Assembly: GCA_032690845.1 (NCBI GenBank)
Contig: CM064417.1
Span: forward strand, 16,150,501-16,214,500
Length of the DNA stretch: 64,000 bases
Direction: 5' to 3'
From: Eleusine coracana subsp. coracana
Lineage: Eukaryota; Streptophyta; Magnoliopsida; Poales; Poaceae
This document shows, piece after piece, positions 1 through 9,890 of the stretch (the stretch's first letter is position 1; the number at the start of each line of letters is the position of its first letter). The translations under genes were made by a program, and so were the position numbers. The notes beneath the pieces were generated by a model. The model ran no database searches, was not told the DNA's origin, and worked only from the letters and a program-made list of their open reading frames with translations.

Positions 1-840
1 CATGAAATAAATCCATGTGTAGCAAGAATAATCATCAACAAAGATAACATAGTGTCGATGTCCTCTCGTAGAGACAAAGGGAGCAGGACCCCATACATCA
101 GTATGAACAAGATCAAAAGGACGCTGTGACACAGACTCACTAGAAGGATAGGGAAGCTGTATCTGCTTTCCCAAACGACATCCCTGACACTGATGTAAAG
201 ACTCACGACCTGAAACAGATCCTAAAAGACCTTGACTGATCATGGTGGAAAGGCGAGAGCCACAAAGATGACCCAAGCGATGATGCCACTGAGCGAAAGA
301 GGTCAATGGAGAAGCAGCAAAAGCAGAACCGAGACAATTGGCCGATGTAGTGGAAGAAAGATGTAGCCAGTCAAGTTCCCATAAGCGCTGAGAGTCACAG
401 CGCTGAGGGCCAATACCAATCAGCTGACCCATGTGACGGTCCTGAACATAGCAAAAGTTAGGATCAAGAATGACACGATAATCATGATCAGTAAGCTAGC
501 CAACAGACATAAGCTGCATGGTCAGATCACCAACACAGGAAACATCAGGGACAGAAAAAGAGTCAGATAAAAGAGTCCCATGCCCAAGAACAGGAAGAAA
601 AGAACCATAAGCAGTGTGAACAAAATGAGAAACCGATAAAGGAAGAATAGAAGAAAGACACGAACGATGAGGAGTCATATGAAAAGAAGCATCGGAGTCA
701 AGGACCCATGGCTGAGTACCTAGAGTGGTGGCAGGAGTAGGGTGTGCAGATGGCTGAGTCACAGAACCAACAGCTCCAAGAGGTTGTGCAGACGGCTTAG
801 TCATAGAACCAACAGCTCCAAGAGGCTGAGAAGCAAGCAA
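1..840 (-). pseudogene. copia pol fragment: protease, GAG-pre-integrase, start of integrase core
   Basis: The minus-strand frame contains WVLDSDASFHMTPHR, which matches the copia protease active-site segment (normally DSGA). Here the glycine is aspartate, so the aspartic protease is probably inactive. Next come the zinc-binding GAG-pre-integrase residues (QWHHRLGHLCGS, then CQGCRLGK), then HTDVWGP and VDDYSCYTW of the integrase core, where the window ends. An in-frame TAG at 496-498 interrupts the frame, probably a Gln codon changed by one C-to-T step. The enzyme would have processed Gag-Pol and inserted the cDNA. Confidence 0.85.
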
Positions 841-879
841 GAGACTGAGAGCCCTGAGAACCTCTTGACTGTCAGGTCC

Positions 880-1911
880 AGAAGAGTCCCTCTAAGAATC
901 TCCAGAGCTAGAACCACTAGTCTGAGGAGAGCGGTGAGCCCAAGACTTCTGCTGATCCTTCCTCTTCTTGTAATAGTAGGACTCAACATGGCCGTCCTTG
1001 TCATTGTACTTGTAGTGAAGGCCACCGCCAGCACTGCGCCCCCCCCCCCCCCCCGCCCCCACTACTCCCTGAAGAAGGTGTTGGTGGTGTAGGCAACATT
1101 GGAGGAGTGAAGGGATGGTTGGACGAAGATCGAGCAGCAAGAGCTTAGGAGTACTATAGAAGGACGGCGTCCAAAAGGCTAGTCTCCTCATCACAAACAT
1201 CTTTGAGAGCCTCTGTCAGAGAGACACACGGGTGGCAGGTAAGTAGCTGAGCACAAAGAGGCTCGAACTCTGAACGATGCCTGGTCAGGAAGTCATAGGT
1301 ACATCGCAGCTCAAGTGCCTTCTGCTGAACTTCACAAGACTGACAGGTATCCGGAGACAGCAGATGGCCAAGAGTATCAAGCTCACACCAGACAGCCGAC
1401 AACCGAGAGTAGAGATCCTTCACTGTCCCATCACCCTGAGAGATCAGGTGCTCACATCAGATAGCAGCAATGTAGGTGGACTGTCCAGAAGGCTCATAGT
1501 GCTCCCTAAGATAAGTCCATATCTGCTGTGCAGACTCAAGCTCCAGAACACCAGCAGAGATATCATCAGTCATACTCACAACAAGAATAGAGACAGCTCG
1601 AGCATCCTCATCAACCCAATGCCTGTAAGTGCAAGCTGAGACTCATAGGATGCCAGAAGATCATCATAAGCAGTCTATAGCCTCTCCACCTGAGAATCAT
1701 GGGCAACAAGCAAGCAGTCATACTCAGTCTTCTGCGCCGCAGTAGCATTCGCCGAAGGAGTTGGAGGCTTCGCTGGAAGGATAGGCTAAGCAAGAGGAGT
1801 AGGACGCGGAGGACAAGGAATCTCCCCTGACAAGAAACCCCAGAGACGAATCCCCCGCATGTGGATCCGAAGACGAGGAGCCCAGTCATGAAAGTTGGTG
1901 CCGTCAAACAT
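880..1911 (-). pseudogene. copia gag relic
   Basis: The minus-strand frame opens at ATG 1909-1911 with MFDGTNFHDWAPRLRIHMRG, a typical start of plant copia Gag of the UBN2 type. It continues through KDLYSRLSAVWCELDTLGHL (about 1423-1364) to a basic, Gly/Ser-rich tail. The retroviral-type zinc knuckle near 1010-970 reads HYKYNDKDGHVESYYYKK. Its histidine is kept, but all three positions expected to be Cys are Tyr. At least two in-frame stops occur (near 1680 and 1460), and a C homopolymer lies at 1039-1054. Gag would form the particle that packages the element RNA; this copy cannot. Confidence 0.75.
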
Positions 1912-2329
1912 TACCTGAGAGCGCGTGATAGGAACCCCAAGAAAATGAAGACATCATGGCTGGCCCTTTTTTTTGGGGGGGGGGGGGGGGGGGGAGCCGA
2001 GCTGAAATATGTGCCCGTGCCGAGCCAAACAAGTTGGTCAACCTGCGACCGAGCCGGAGTGACGAGCTAGCTCGAAAAAAAAATCGAGCCGACTCCACCC
2101 CTATCCTCATCGGGCGGCGACGGCAGCAGCTTGGCCGGGAGACGGAGGCGGCGACAGTGGTGAAGAAGGGGAGGTTGCGACGACGGCAGCGTGTGGGACA
2201 AGGCACGGTGCTGCACCGATATGAGGCACAACACCACCACCGAGAGCCGACGACAGCGGCCGGCGACGGCGGTAGCAACAGTAGGGTGGATAGAGGGAAG
2301 GAGAAGGGAACCCTAACCCTAAAAATCTT

Positions 2330-2341
2330 GCCCTGATACCA
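2330..2341 (-). other. primer-binding site (initiator-Met tRNA type)
   Basis: On the minus strand the bases directly after the LTR read TGGTATCAGGGC. This is close to TGGTATCAGAGC, the complement of the 3' end of plant initiator methionine tRNA used to prime reverse transcription in copia elements. The position confirms the LTR boundary. Confidence 0.8.
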
Positions 2342-2470
2342 TGTTAGAGATAATGGATGATGTATTATGCAAGGGGCAAAGACCCAAATATATACATGTA
2401 CAGGTTAGGGAAATATGCACAAAGGCCCCTTATAGATTGAGGACTCACACACCTATACATATATCTAACA
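2342..2470 (-). repeat. LTR of the left copia element (short, 129 bp)
   Basis: The segment begins TGTTAGAGATAATGG and ends TATCTAACA, giving the TG...CA ends and the short terminal inverted repeat TGTTAGA/TCTAACA typical of LTRs. It directly abuts a primer-binding site at 2332-2341. At 129 bp it is unusually short for an LTR. The matching LTR is off the left edge, so identity of the pair cannot be assessed. Confidence 0.8.
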
Positions 2471-3295
2471 CTTGGCATTGTAATTATGATATTACACTTC
2501 TTACTTTGTTTCAATTTGCACGAAACAGATTTGTTGAAATATTGATATTGACTTTTTGTTATTAAGCATGTGACATGGCTATGGAAATAGGCCTTGAATC
2601 TTGCCTCTTGGCAATCTGTAGGTTTCTTACTGAAATTATTTACTGTAGGCTGTGATGGCTAGGTGAACCTCGATGATTTCTGCTGCATGAATTAAGTGAT
2701 GGCTTGGTGACCGGTAATAATTTTTTTCCATCATTTAAACTTGTGGCGCCAAACGTCAAGGAATGTGTGTATCATAAAATTATTGCTCAAGAACTTCGAT
2801 TTTTTATTTATTCGCAACTTTGTGCTGAATGGCAGGACAATTTTAAGGAATAGAGTTCTATTTTTATTTGTGTTGATGCATTCAAAACTGAAGGTTTGTG
2901 ATGGATTAGTGAACTAGTATTGTTTATTCATGTGGTTATTCCCTGTCAACCAAACAACATTTGAAATTTGTTTGAAACTCTACTTTTGATTCCTGTCCGA
3001 GAATGGTTGATCACTAGGATTCAGTGACACACCAGGATTCACTTGATCCTGAGCAAGAATTCAAACAGGCTTGACGAACAAGGCCTTAATCAGTTAAGGA
3101 TTGAATCCTCCTCATTCATCTCAGAATCCCTTTAAATCCACCAAAAACTGAGTGCCTCCCATGTTGGCATGGGCAGGGAGCTTGCTAGGCGCGGGGAGCT
3201 CTGTGTGAGGGCTGATCCTCAAGGTGCTGGGCTTGGACATGAGTGCAAGAGTGGCGCATGACGAACGGGTCGCATGGCTGAGTGGGTGGCCGCAT
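2471..3295. other. intergenic, no gene recognised
   Basis: AT-rich unique-looking DNA with no long open frame, RNA gene or terminal-repeat pair that I can support. Confidence 0.5.
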
Positions 3296-3458
3296 CAGGG
3301 GCGGAGCTACGTTCAAGGTCAAGCATCGGTGTCAGCTGACACCGATGACTTTTGGTAAATTCAATAGAAAATCATGTTCACTAGTGTTAATTAGCCTTAA
3401 TGACCCCGTTGAGAAATCTTCCTGACCCCGGTGGCCTCCACGGCTGGCTTCGCCCCTG
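3296..3458. mobile_element. hAT-like MITE, 163 bp
   Basis: The ends CAGGGGCGGAGCTAC and (right end, reversed) CAGGGGCGAAGCCAGC form a terminal inverted repeat. Flanks carry GCCGCAT at 3289-3295 and 3459-3465, extendable to 8 bp if the first C is shared. CAGGG ends and a 7-8 bp duplication point to the hAT superfamily. No coding capacity. Confidence 0.8.
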
Positions 3459-3752
3459 GCCGCATCCATGCCGCCTTGCAACCATTTTTCTATGATGCTT
3501 CAGCACATAGGTTCTTGACTTTTATTCTTTCTCGATTTGATGGATATGTTTTAAAAAGGGAAAGATAGTGGTAAATACTTTGGACCAGGATCACCTGACG
3601 TGAGCTATGATCACTGACATGCGGGGCTGACTCCATGCGGCAGAGATTACTGCAAGCGTGCAGTCCAAATATTTCAGCTCAGTGGGGGTGGGGGTCAACG
3701 AGCACATCCGCCGAACTAGGCCGGAAGTGATGAATCTCGACTTCTTATTGGT
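3459..3752. other. intergenic, nothing recognised
   Basis: Separates two MITEs; no open frame or terminal repeat of note. Confidence 0.45.
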
Positions 3753-4100
3753 AGGGTGTGTTTAGCAGGGTTTATGTTTGTTGAAAATGACTTATATTTT
3801 GGTTTATGTGTAAAATGTACTTATTTGATTTATTATTAAGTTATCAAGCCGTTTGGCAAAACAACTTATCATGTTTTTTCTAAAATGACTTATTCAGTAC
3901 AACTAGAGAGAGATGATCCATAAGTCTAAAAAAACTAGTGTTTGCTGACTTTGCTTTTTCTAGTATAAAGAGACAAATGGTTTATAACAGCTTATTACAA
4001 TAAGTGCTTATGCAAACTAACGGTTTGGCAGAGCGCTTATGGCTTATTACAACATAAGTTGTTCAATAAACTAGTTCATAATTCCTGCCAAACACATCCT
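3753..4100. mobile_element. MITE, probably PIF/Harbinger (Tourist-like)
   Basis: The left end AGGGTGTGTTTAGCAGG mirrors the right end, which reversed reads AGGATGTGTTTGGCAGG. The interior is AT-rich and partly self-complementary (repeated TTATTAC/AACATAAG words). The target duplication is ambiguous because both flanks contain TTGGT. Confidence 0.6.
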
Positions 4101-4300
4101 TGGTGTTAGTCCAACCCTTAACCAATGACTTGGTTGTCGCGTGCTGGAATCAGAGCAAGACTAATAGAAGAGCCAGTTACCGGTGAAATAGTAGTTAAAG
4201 GTCACCTAACATCAGGTATGAGAATGATCAGTGCCACATGCTGAACCTCGCCGGAATGTGTACTGCTCAGGCTCGTCGATTGGCATGTGCAGCCTGGACA

Positions 4301-5886
4301 ATCGCACAGGGCCCCCAAAATGTCAGAGCCTTCAATTTCTAACCTTAAGTATAGGGATAAGCCCATTAAACAAACAGGCCTAATACAAATAGAAAAGAAT
4401 CGTGAGTGCCCCTGCCTAAGTTACGTGTTTCCTTCCATTAGAAGCCAAACAGCCAACGCGTCTTTCCGTCTGCCGTCTCGGTTCCTCCAAATCGACAGCA
4501 TCATTACGACGGTGGCGAAGAGCAAAATTGCAATCGTCGAACGTTCGGAGCCTGGAACGCAAGCGACACCGGCCGCAAGCAGTACGCTAGTACGTATTCC
4601 ATCCGCCTTTTCTTTTGGTATCTTACATGCTAACTGGTAAGAGTCTCATCCCTAAGGCTAATATTGTATTTGTTTATCAATGTCAAACAGGCCAATCCGG
4701 TAATCCCAATCGAATAATTAGTTGTTATGTCTTCTAGAAATAGAAAGTATGATTCTGGTTTTAAGAAGCATAAGAAAAAACAGAGACTAGAAGCAGGTGC
4801 TCAATCTCAAAAGGGTGCATTGGACAAATTTGTTGTGAAAGAATCTCAATTGAATCCTGAGAACCAAACTTCGGATGCTAATGTTGATGACAATCATTGC
4901 TAACACCTCAGTACAAATTGAGGCTCAGGTAGCAGAAATATTATTTGCTATTAATATGGTCAGCAGCAATTACAAGAAAAGGATATGCTCAATTATGTTG
5001 CAATTGAGAAGGTGCAGAGCCTAATCACTTTTTTCACTAAGTATAGAGAGACTGGGTCTTTAAATGCATTGGAATGTGCAAAAGAGATTGCACAACAAAT
5101 GGAGATTGAGCCTGCATCCCCTACCATGCGTAAAATCAAAAGGAAAAGACAATTTGATGAGATGCCTGATGACACATCTTCACAATCTGCAGAAGAGTCA
5201 ATTACTATTTACCCGTCGTTGATCAAGCTATTGCTTCCCTTACTAGGAGTTTTGAACAGTATAATGGGTATGAAAAAAAATTGGGTTCTTGTTTACTTCA
5301 CATAAACTGCGCTCCTTGGATGATAAGAGTTTAATGTCGTCTTGTGCTAACCTTGAGGCTACACTTAGAAGCAGTGAACATTCAGATATTGATGGTATGG
5401 ATTTATATATGGAGCTAAAGCTTCTCCCAGACTTTATCCCTAGTGAAGAAGACATGGCCCTGTTGCTATTATGAAAGTTGTGAAGCATATGGCTTTTTAA
5501 TGTCCTTATTGCATATAGAATTTTGTTAACCCTTCCGGTCACCGCAGAATGAAGCTTTTCAAAACTGAAGCTGCTAAAGTCATACATGCATAGTACTATG
5601 ACACATGAACGACTCAATGGATTGGCAACTATAGCTCTTAAAAATGATATTCTGGAGAAGATTAAATATGAAGCTATAATTGATGATTTTATTTCGAAGA
5701 ATTCTAGACGGTTCACACTTTTCAGCAGAAGATAATGATGTGAGTATGAAAATTTCACTCTTTATGTTTCAGAGTAACTATCAATTCATGTATTAGTATT
5801 TAAAAACTTACATAATTATTATAAGTCTATATATTTTTTCTTAAAAGTGGGGCCCCATTTTGTTTGTCGCACAGGGGCCCCAAAAA
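4301..5886 (+). mobile_element. hAT-type (ZMYM1-like) DNA transposon relic
   Basis: The relic transposase at 4727-5735 is enclosed by near-identical directly repeated words of about 20 bp, TCGCACAGGG(G)CCCC followed by AAAA, at 4302-4320 and 5867-5885. An inverted GGGGCCCC block lies at 5849-5856. The boundaries are a best guess; I could not establish an 8-bp target duplication. Confidence 0.5.
4727..5735 (+). pseudogene. degenerate hAT-family transposase (TTF-type/ZMYM1-like, hAT dimerisation domain)
   Basis: A 58-codon piece at 4727-4903 (MSSRNRKYDSGFKKHKKKQR, then SQKGALDKFV) resembles the basic N-terminus of plant ZMYM1-like hAT transposases. The zinc finger and catalytic core are missing. 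The C-terminal part follows in broken frames: an acidic linker at 4985-5170, FTSHKLRSLDDKSLMSSC at 5289-5345, and the hAT dimerisation region at about 5520-5715 (SFSKLKLLKS, MTHERLNGLATIALKND). An in-frame stop falls just before SFSKLKLL, and frameshifts lie near 5270 and 5480. The family cuts and pastes hAT elements as a dimer. This copy has an internal deletion and cannot be active. Confidence 0.75.
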
Positions 5887-6289
5887 CTCCCGTACGGGCC
5901 TGGTACTGCTCCGTAGGCACAATCTGACTTTTGTCAATGTACGTGAGTCTGTCAAACGGTTGTGTTGTGTTCACCAAATCATTTTATTTTTTCCTGGATT
6001 TTTTTTGGTTAAAAACACCTTTGTTGACCACCTCCAACGAACAACCATGGCGCTCGGTCATGTGTGGTGGAAGTAGTCGTCAGCTCCGGACCAAGGAAGA
6101 CGACGATTGGTGTCCAGTTCGTTTATAAGCTAGGCTGACCTATTAGAAACGTGCGCCTCTTATACAAAGTCCTACTATATTTGCCTAACTAGCCATGTGG
6201 CAAAAGAGTTGTGGCCCGCCTATGCTAATGAGGCATTTCCTTTATAAACTGTACACAACTAGCAGCCCATTCACCGATGGTGCATGGGC
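5887..6289. other. intergenic, no gene recognised
   Basis: Contains only short open frames; no similarity I recognise. Confidence 0.4.
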
Positions 6290-6869
6290 GACGTTGGGTG
6301 CACGGATCCGGCCGCCTTCATTCTGCAATGGTGCACGGGAGGCACAAAGAGGCTGGATCTGGCCGCCTCTCTTCTCTGGTGGCGCACGGGCAGCACGGGG
6401 CGGTTGGATCCGGTCACATCCCTTCTTTGGAGGCGCGGGGCGGTTGGATCTGGCTTTCTCCCTTGTCCAGCGATGCACGAGTGGCGCGAGGCAACCAGAT
6501 CCGCTTGCCTCCCTTCTTTGGCTGCACACTCTCACTTCCTCGATCATTTCCTCCTCGGTAGCGATGCCCTCTTCTGACGCAAATTTGGTCAGGGCGTGAC
6601 CCTGTGTCGTGACAACGGTGGGGCGGGCAGGTCCAGCGGGTAGGGCGCAGATAGGCAGCTTGATTTTTTCCCGGCAAATTGATAGCGACTGGTGGTAATG
6701 TCACCCAAGATGGACCCATCGAATAGAAGTTTCAGCATCGGTTCTTTTGGCCCGACGAGGATCTACCACAACAAAGTGTTATTTTTACCTACGTAAGCAG
6801 AGCAACAGTTTGGTTGGTCCGTTGCGAGTGCATTTTGATCCATCACTATAGCCCCTTTTTGTAGTAGTG
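6290..6869 (-). mobile_element. CACTA (En/Spm) element fragment with one terminus
   Basis: Read from the right on the minus strand, the sequence starts CACTACTACAAAAAGGGGC at 6869, a typical CACTA terminal repeat. About 300 bp inward lies a GC-rich stretch (6290-6560) with four loosely repeated GGATCCGGCCGCC-like blocks, resembling the GC-rich first-exon regions of the CACTA elements at 54.7-55.3 and 62.1-62.7 kb. I found no matching left terminus, so the left limit is arbitrary and the element is probably truncated. Confidence 0.45.
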
Positions 6870-7185
6870 TGTACACGAGTTTCAAAATTTGAAACCTCAT
6901 GAAACTAACATTGGAAGGGATGAGTTTCCTTTCAATCGATAGCCAGCCAATCGACGAAAACAAAGTTAAATGCTATTCTCCTGTTATTAAATACCAAAAT
7001 AAAACTATTTGCTGACATGGCACTCTAGATAACAGCAAAATGAAACCTTATGTTGGGCCCCACGGCCCCACCCAAGGTGGTCCATTCACCAGTGGCTTTT
7101 TCTTAACTATTTTTTAGCTTGATGGGATATTCTGTTTTTAAAAAGAGGGAAATGGAGCATGCACTTACAGAAGAAAAGTAAAAAG
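6870..7185. other. intergenic, nothing recognised
   Basis: AT-rich sequence between the CACTA terminus and the inverted repeat in front of the first MATH gene. Confidence 0.4.
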
Positions 7186-7226
7186 GGAAAGCAATACTAC
7201 GACAAGAGCAGACATCAATACGACAA

Positions 7227-7274
7227 GAGGAGTCAAACAGTATAAATCTGTGCGTTTATACTGTTTGACTCCTC
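7227..7274. repeat. perfect 20-bp stem, 8-nt loop palindrome
   Basis: GAGGAGTCAAACAGTATAAA at 7227-7246 is followed by the loop TCTGTGCG and the exact reverse complement at 7255-7274. It lies 8 bp past the left arm of the 33-bp inverted repeat and shares the word ACGACAAGAG with it. It could extrude as a cruciform or fold as an RNA hairpin. Confidence 0.9.
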
Positions 7275-7436
7275 GTTTAGCATACCATCGAAATTAAAAT
7301 GACTGTGATTACTCGTCGGTCCTTCCATGCTACCACTATCAGCTGGAATCAAAGAGATCGAGACATACTAGTTCGATTCATAACAAATGTTTACACGAAT
7401 TCCTTGCAGAAAAAATAAAAACATACAAATACTATA

Positions 7437-7534
7437 CTCCCTCCATAGTCAGTTTAGAAAACTGCCTCGTTTCTCGAGACGCCCGGCTTTGTGAAAACTT
7501 TGTAGAACGCCTTGTAAAATGAGTATGGAGGGAG
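7437..7534. mobile_element. Stowaway-like MITE, 98 bp
   Basis: Ends CTCCCTCCATAGTCA and GAGTATGGAGGGAG are inverted repeats of the Stowaway type, flanked by TA at 7435-7436 and 7535-7536, as expected for Tc1/Mariner MITEs. It ends 10 bp before the TATA-like box of the first MATH gene. Confidence 0.85.
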
Positions 7535-7544
7535 TACACAAAAA

Positions 7545-7552
7545 TATAAATA
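7545..7552 (+). promoter_or_regulatory. TATA-like box of the first MATH gene
   Basis: TATAAATA lies 71 bp before the ATG at 7623 and directly after the Stowaway MITE. Position fits a plant core promoter; activity is inferred. Confidence 0.45.
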
Positions 7553-7622
7553 CACACTATGGGCGAGCCACCAATGGCGTAATCAGGGTTAGCTAAACAT
7601 TTGTGGCTATCCTGAGCGAAAA

Positions 7623-8050
7623 ATGAGCTTGACCACCACCGCCGCAACCAAGGAGATCCTCTTCGATGTGTACGGCTACACTGCCACTAAAGGTATGGCC
7701 GCCGGCGGCAAGCACTTCGAGTCAGAGAGGTTCATCGTCGGCGGATACGATTGGGCCGTCCGCTACTATCCTGACAACGGACCTTACATATCTGTCTCCC
7801 TCGTCCTCCTCAACAAGCCGAGATACGGCGGCGAGGTCGGGATAATGTTCGGTTTTGCCAGATGCTCAACAGTTCCGGCGAGCCGACGGGGATCAGGGAG
7901 GTCTCATCGTTCGTCTTCACGGCCTACGGCGAGAAGCATGGTTTCCATGCATTCGCATTGCGGGATGATCTGGAGGAGGATTACCTTGTGGACGACTGCT
8001 TCACGCTCAAGTGTATGGTCTCTGTGCTCAGGAAGCCGCGTTCTGATTAG
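7623..8050 (+). pseudogene. MATH-domain protein, frameshifted
   Basis: The frame from ATG 7623 reads LFDVYGYTATKG and FIVGGYDWAVRYYPD, the conserved first half of the MATH (TRAF-C-like) fold in grass MATH-BTB proteins, to about 7855. The second half continues in another frame from 7862 (MLNSSGEPTG to DDCFTLKCMVSVLRKP, stop 8048-8050). One small indel near 7855-7861 separates the halves. No BTB domain follows, so the gene was already a MATH-only type of about 142 residues. MATH domains bind substrates, and MATH-BTB relatives deliver them to CUL3 ubiquitin ligases. A sequencing error is possible, but the flanking rearrangement favours a true pseudogene. It is a paralogue of the gene at 8993. 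Confidence 0.75.
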
Positions 8051-8132
8051 GCTATCTACTTGTTCACCCTAGAGCTCAACATCGCAATTTGAGTCTGTGT
8101 TGATGTCTGCTCTTGTCGTAGTATTGCTTTCC

Positions 8133-8915
8133 ATTTTTATGGAAGTTCTATATCCATCTTACAGTCTATGCCTGTGGTTGTGGCTTTTTGATTGATCAAG
8201 AACCGAACCAATGTCTCTAATGTCGAGAGAAGGAATGAAAAAACAGGGCTTTTGACAACTCTAGATTCTTCTTTACACAGACAGCAATGGTTCGGTTGAT
8301 TAGTATAAAAAAATTATTGCAATAAACCAAAAAAGCTTCATTTTCTTTGTTTTTAATCTATTTACGCGATGGTGCCTAACCACTTCACCGACATATAGAT
8401 AAATGCACACTTCAATCATTTACATCCTACTATCCGTTTTTTATGTTGTTCCAAAAACTCAATAGAACTGCAGCCAGCACAAATCTTTGGTCCAAAACGA
8501 CAGCAAAAGTGGAACGGCGTAGTACTTTTTTTTTTATATCAAGCTATTGAAAATTTGCAAAAATGCATGTAGTTCCATTTTCAAAACATCTTTCAACATT
8601 CGGAGTCTAAAATTAAGTGTTTTAGTTTTAATCTACTCTTTGAATTGCAACTTTCACACGCCAAATTTAAATTACACAGAAACATGAAAATGCACCTATC
8701 GAGCGGATTGCGGAGTAGTTATTTACCTTCGGAAGCACCGAGAAGCATCGGTGCATGCACATGCTTTTACTGCTTTCCTGTTTCCCGAAGCCAGCCAGGA
8801 GCCAGCACGCCGCGAGCCAGTCAATTCCTCATCGGTACTCTCTACTGCCATCAGTGTTGCATGCGCGCAGCACACGAAGGGTTCTCGATTGACTGCCACT
8901 GCCCACTGATCTGTC
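8133..8915. other. intergenic region between the two MATH genes
   Basis: Contains the end of the first gene's 3' flank and the upstream region of the second. No other gene or terminal repeats are visible. Confidence 0.5.
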
Positions 8916-8925
8916 CTATATATAT
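8916..8925 (+). promoter_or_regulatory. TATA box of the MATH gene at 8993
   Basis: CTATATATAT lies 68-77 bp before the ATG. The following 5' UTR carries a CACACACATACACACAC run at about 8962-8980. Spacing and the in-frame ATG context (AGCAATGGCG) support the start at 8993. Confidence 0.6.
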
Positions 8926-8992
8926 TGGGAAGCCGTGTAGAGGAGCAAGAGAGCAACTCACAACACACACATACACACACTCACAGCTAGCA

Positions 8993-9457
8993 ATGGCGGC
9001 GATCCCCCGCATGAACCTGACCGTTGCCGCGTCCGGCGTGTTCCAGTTCAAGGTCGAAGGCTACTTCTTCACCAAAGAGACCGTCACGAGCGAGCACGAG
9101 TACTACCAGTCGGATATGTTCCTCGTTGGCGGCCATGAATGGGCTGTCCGCTACTACCCCAAGAAGGCCGGTTCCGACGAGTTTAGAGCCGGTCTCGTCC
9201 TTCTGAGCCGGCCAACTCAAGGGATCTCGGTGAGGTTTACGCTGACCACGCTGTGCAAGTCCGGGGTGCCGTCGGATACAATGAAAGGCGTAGCCACGAC
9301 CGATGTCAACTGTGCTGCCGCCAGTTATTATGGATTTGGGGCGAGAGAAGTCCTCAGTTTTCTGGTCGGGCATGCGTCGATGCCAGAGTTCCTCGAGAAC
9401 GACTCTTTTGTGCTGCACTGCACCGTTTCCGTTCTCAAGAGGCCAGTGTCGCTCTAG
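8993..9457 (+). CDS. MATH-domain-only protein, 154 aa
   Basis: A single-exon gene encoding one MATH domain that fills almost the whole protein. Residues about 9-30 (VAASGVFQFKVEGYFFTKE) are the first beta strands. Then come DMFLVGGHEWAVRYYPKK, the hallmark GG..W.V.YYP motif, and the C-terminal strand NDSFVLHCTVSVLKRP. There is no BTB, BACK or nuclear-targeting segment, so unlike MATH-BTB proteins it cannot recruit CUL3 itself. It may bind the same substrates or act as a competitor; that is inference. The open frame extends upstream to 8645, but the TATA box at 8916 and the favourable context make ATG 8993 the likely start. It is intact, unlike its neighbour at 7623. Confidence 0.8.
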   Translation: MAAIPRMNLTVAASGVFQFKVEGYFFTKETVTSEHEYYQSDMFLVGGHEWAVRYYPKKAGSDEFRAGLVLLSRPTQGISVRFTLTTLCKSGVPSDTMKGVATTDVNCAAASYYGFGAREVLSFLVGHASMPEFLENDSFVLHCTVSVLKRPVSL

Positions 9458-9685
9458 TCTCAGATTGTGACTGGTATATGTAATAGCCTCGCAGCTAGTT
9501 TCCTTGTCATTCTGAGTTAACGGTAGCACCAGCTAGTACTACGATGTAATTTGTTCGATGATATGATGTCAATGTCATTCATGAATCTGGCCCTCTGACG
9601 GAATATTATATCAACTTTACTTTTCGATTATTGGTAGTGTTATCCCGTGCGTTATTGCGCTGCGCGCTGCATCTCATGGGCGTAA

Positions 9686-9875
9686 GGGTGTGTTCCTTTT
9701 TTATCTACTAATTTTTAGACTTGTCCCATCGAATATTAATATACTAATTAAAAGTACTAAATATAAATTACTGATAAAGCCTGGTTCATAACCCATATGA
9801 GATGAATCTATTAAGACTAATTAGGCTATAATTAGATAATATGATACTATAGTAAATATCTTTTAAAGATGATTT
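9686..9875. mobile_element. degraded MITE-like sequence
   Basis: Starts GGGTGTGTTCCTTTTTTATC and contains TAATTTTTAGACTTGTCCCA and GATGAATCTATTAAGAC, words I associate with an abundant rice MITE family beginning GGGTGTGTTCG. The right terminal repeat is not visible, so the end is approximate. Confidence 0.4.
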
Positions 9876-9890
9876 AATCTCTATCACATA

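Larger units (their letters stand above)
1..2470 (-). mobile_element. Ty1/copia retrotransposon, 5' part, cut by window edge
   Basis: Read on the minus strand, the element runs LTR (2342-2470), primer-binding site, GC-rich leader, gag (about 1911-880), protease and the start of integrase (840-1). The order gag-protease-integrase is that of Ty1/copia, not gypsy. The second LTR would lie left of position 1. Coding parts carry many stops and lost motifs, so the copy is dead. A run of G at 1975-1994 and a run of C at 1039-1054 sit in the leader and gag tail. The bases after the LTR (CTTGG, 2471-2475) are the presumed target duplication, but the partner is outside the window. Confidence 0.9.
7186..8132. 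repeat. 33-bp perfect inverted repeat bracketing a MATH pseudogene
   Basis: The 33 bases at 7186-7218 are the exact reverse complement of 8100-8132. The right arm lies in the presumed 3' UTR, about 50 bp past the stop codon at 8048-8050. The left arm lies upstream of the promoter. The arms are 881 bp apart, and sequence outside them does not continue the match. They contain GACAAGAGCAGACATCAA. No target duplication was found, so this looks like an inverted copy of the 3' flank rather than a transposon. Confidence 0.9.

Noticed and set aside
1277..1639. 120-codon plus-strand frame
   Set aside because: Antisense shadow of the copia gag relic on the minus strand.
8645..8992. N-terminal extension of the MATH protein to 8645
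   Set aside because: The TATA box at 8916 and the CA-rich leader place transcription start after this stretch, and the extension has no MATH-like residues.
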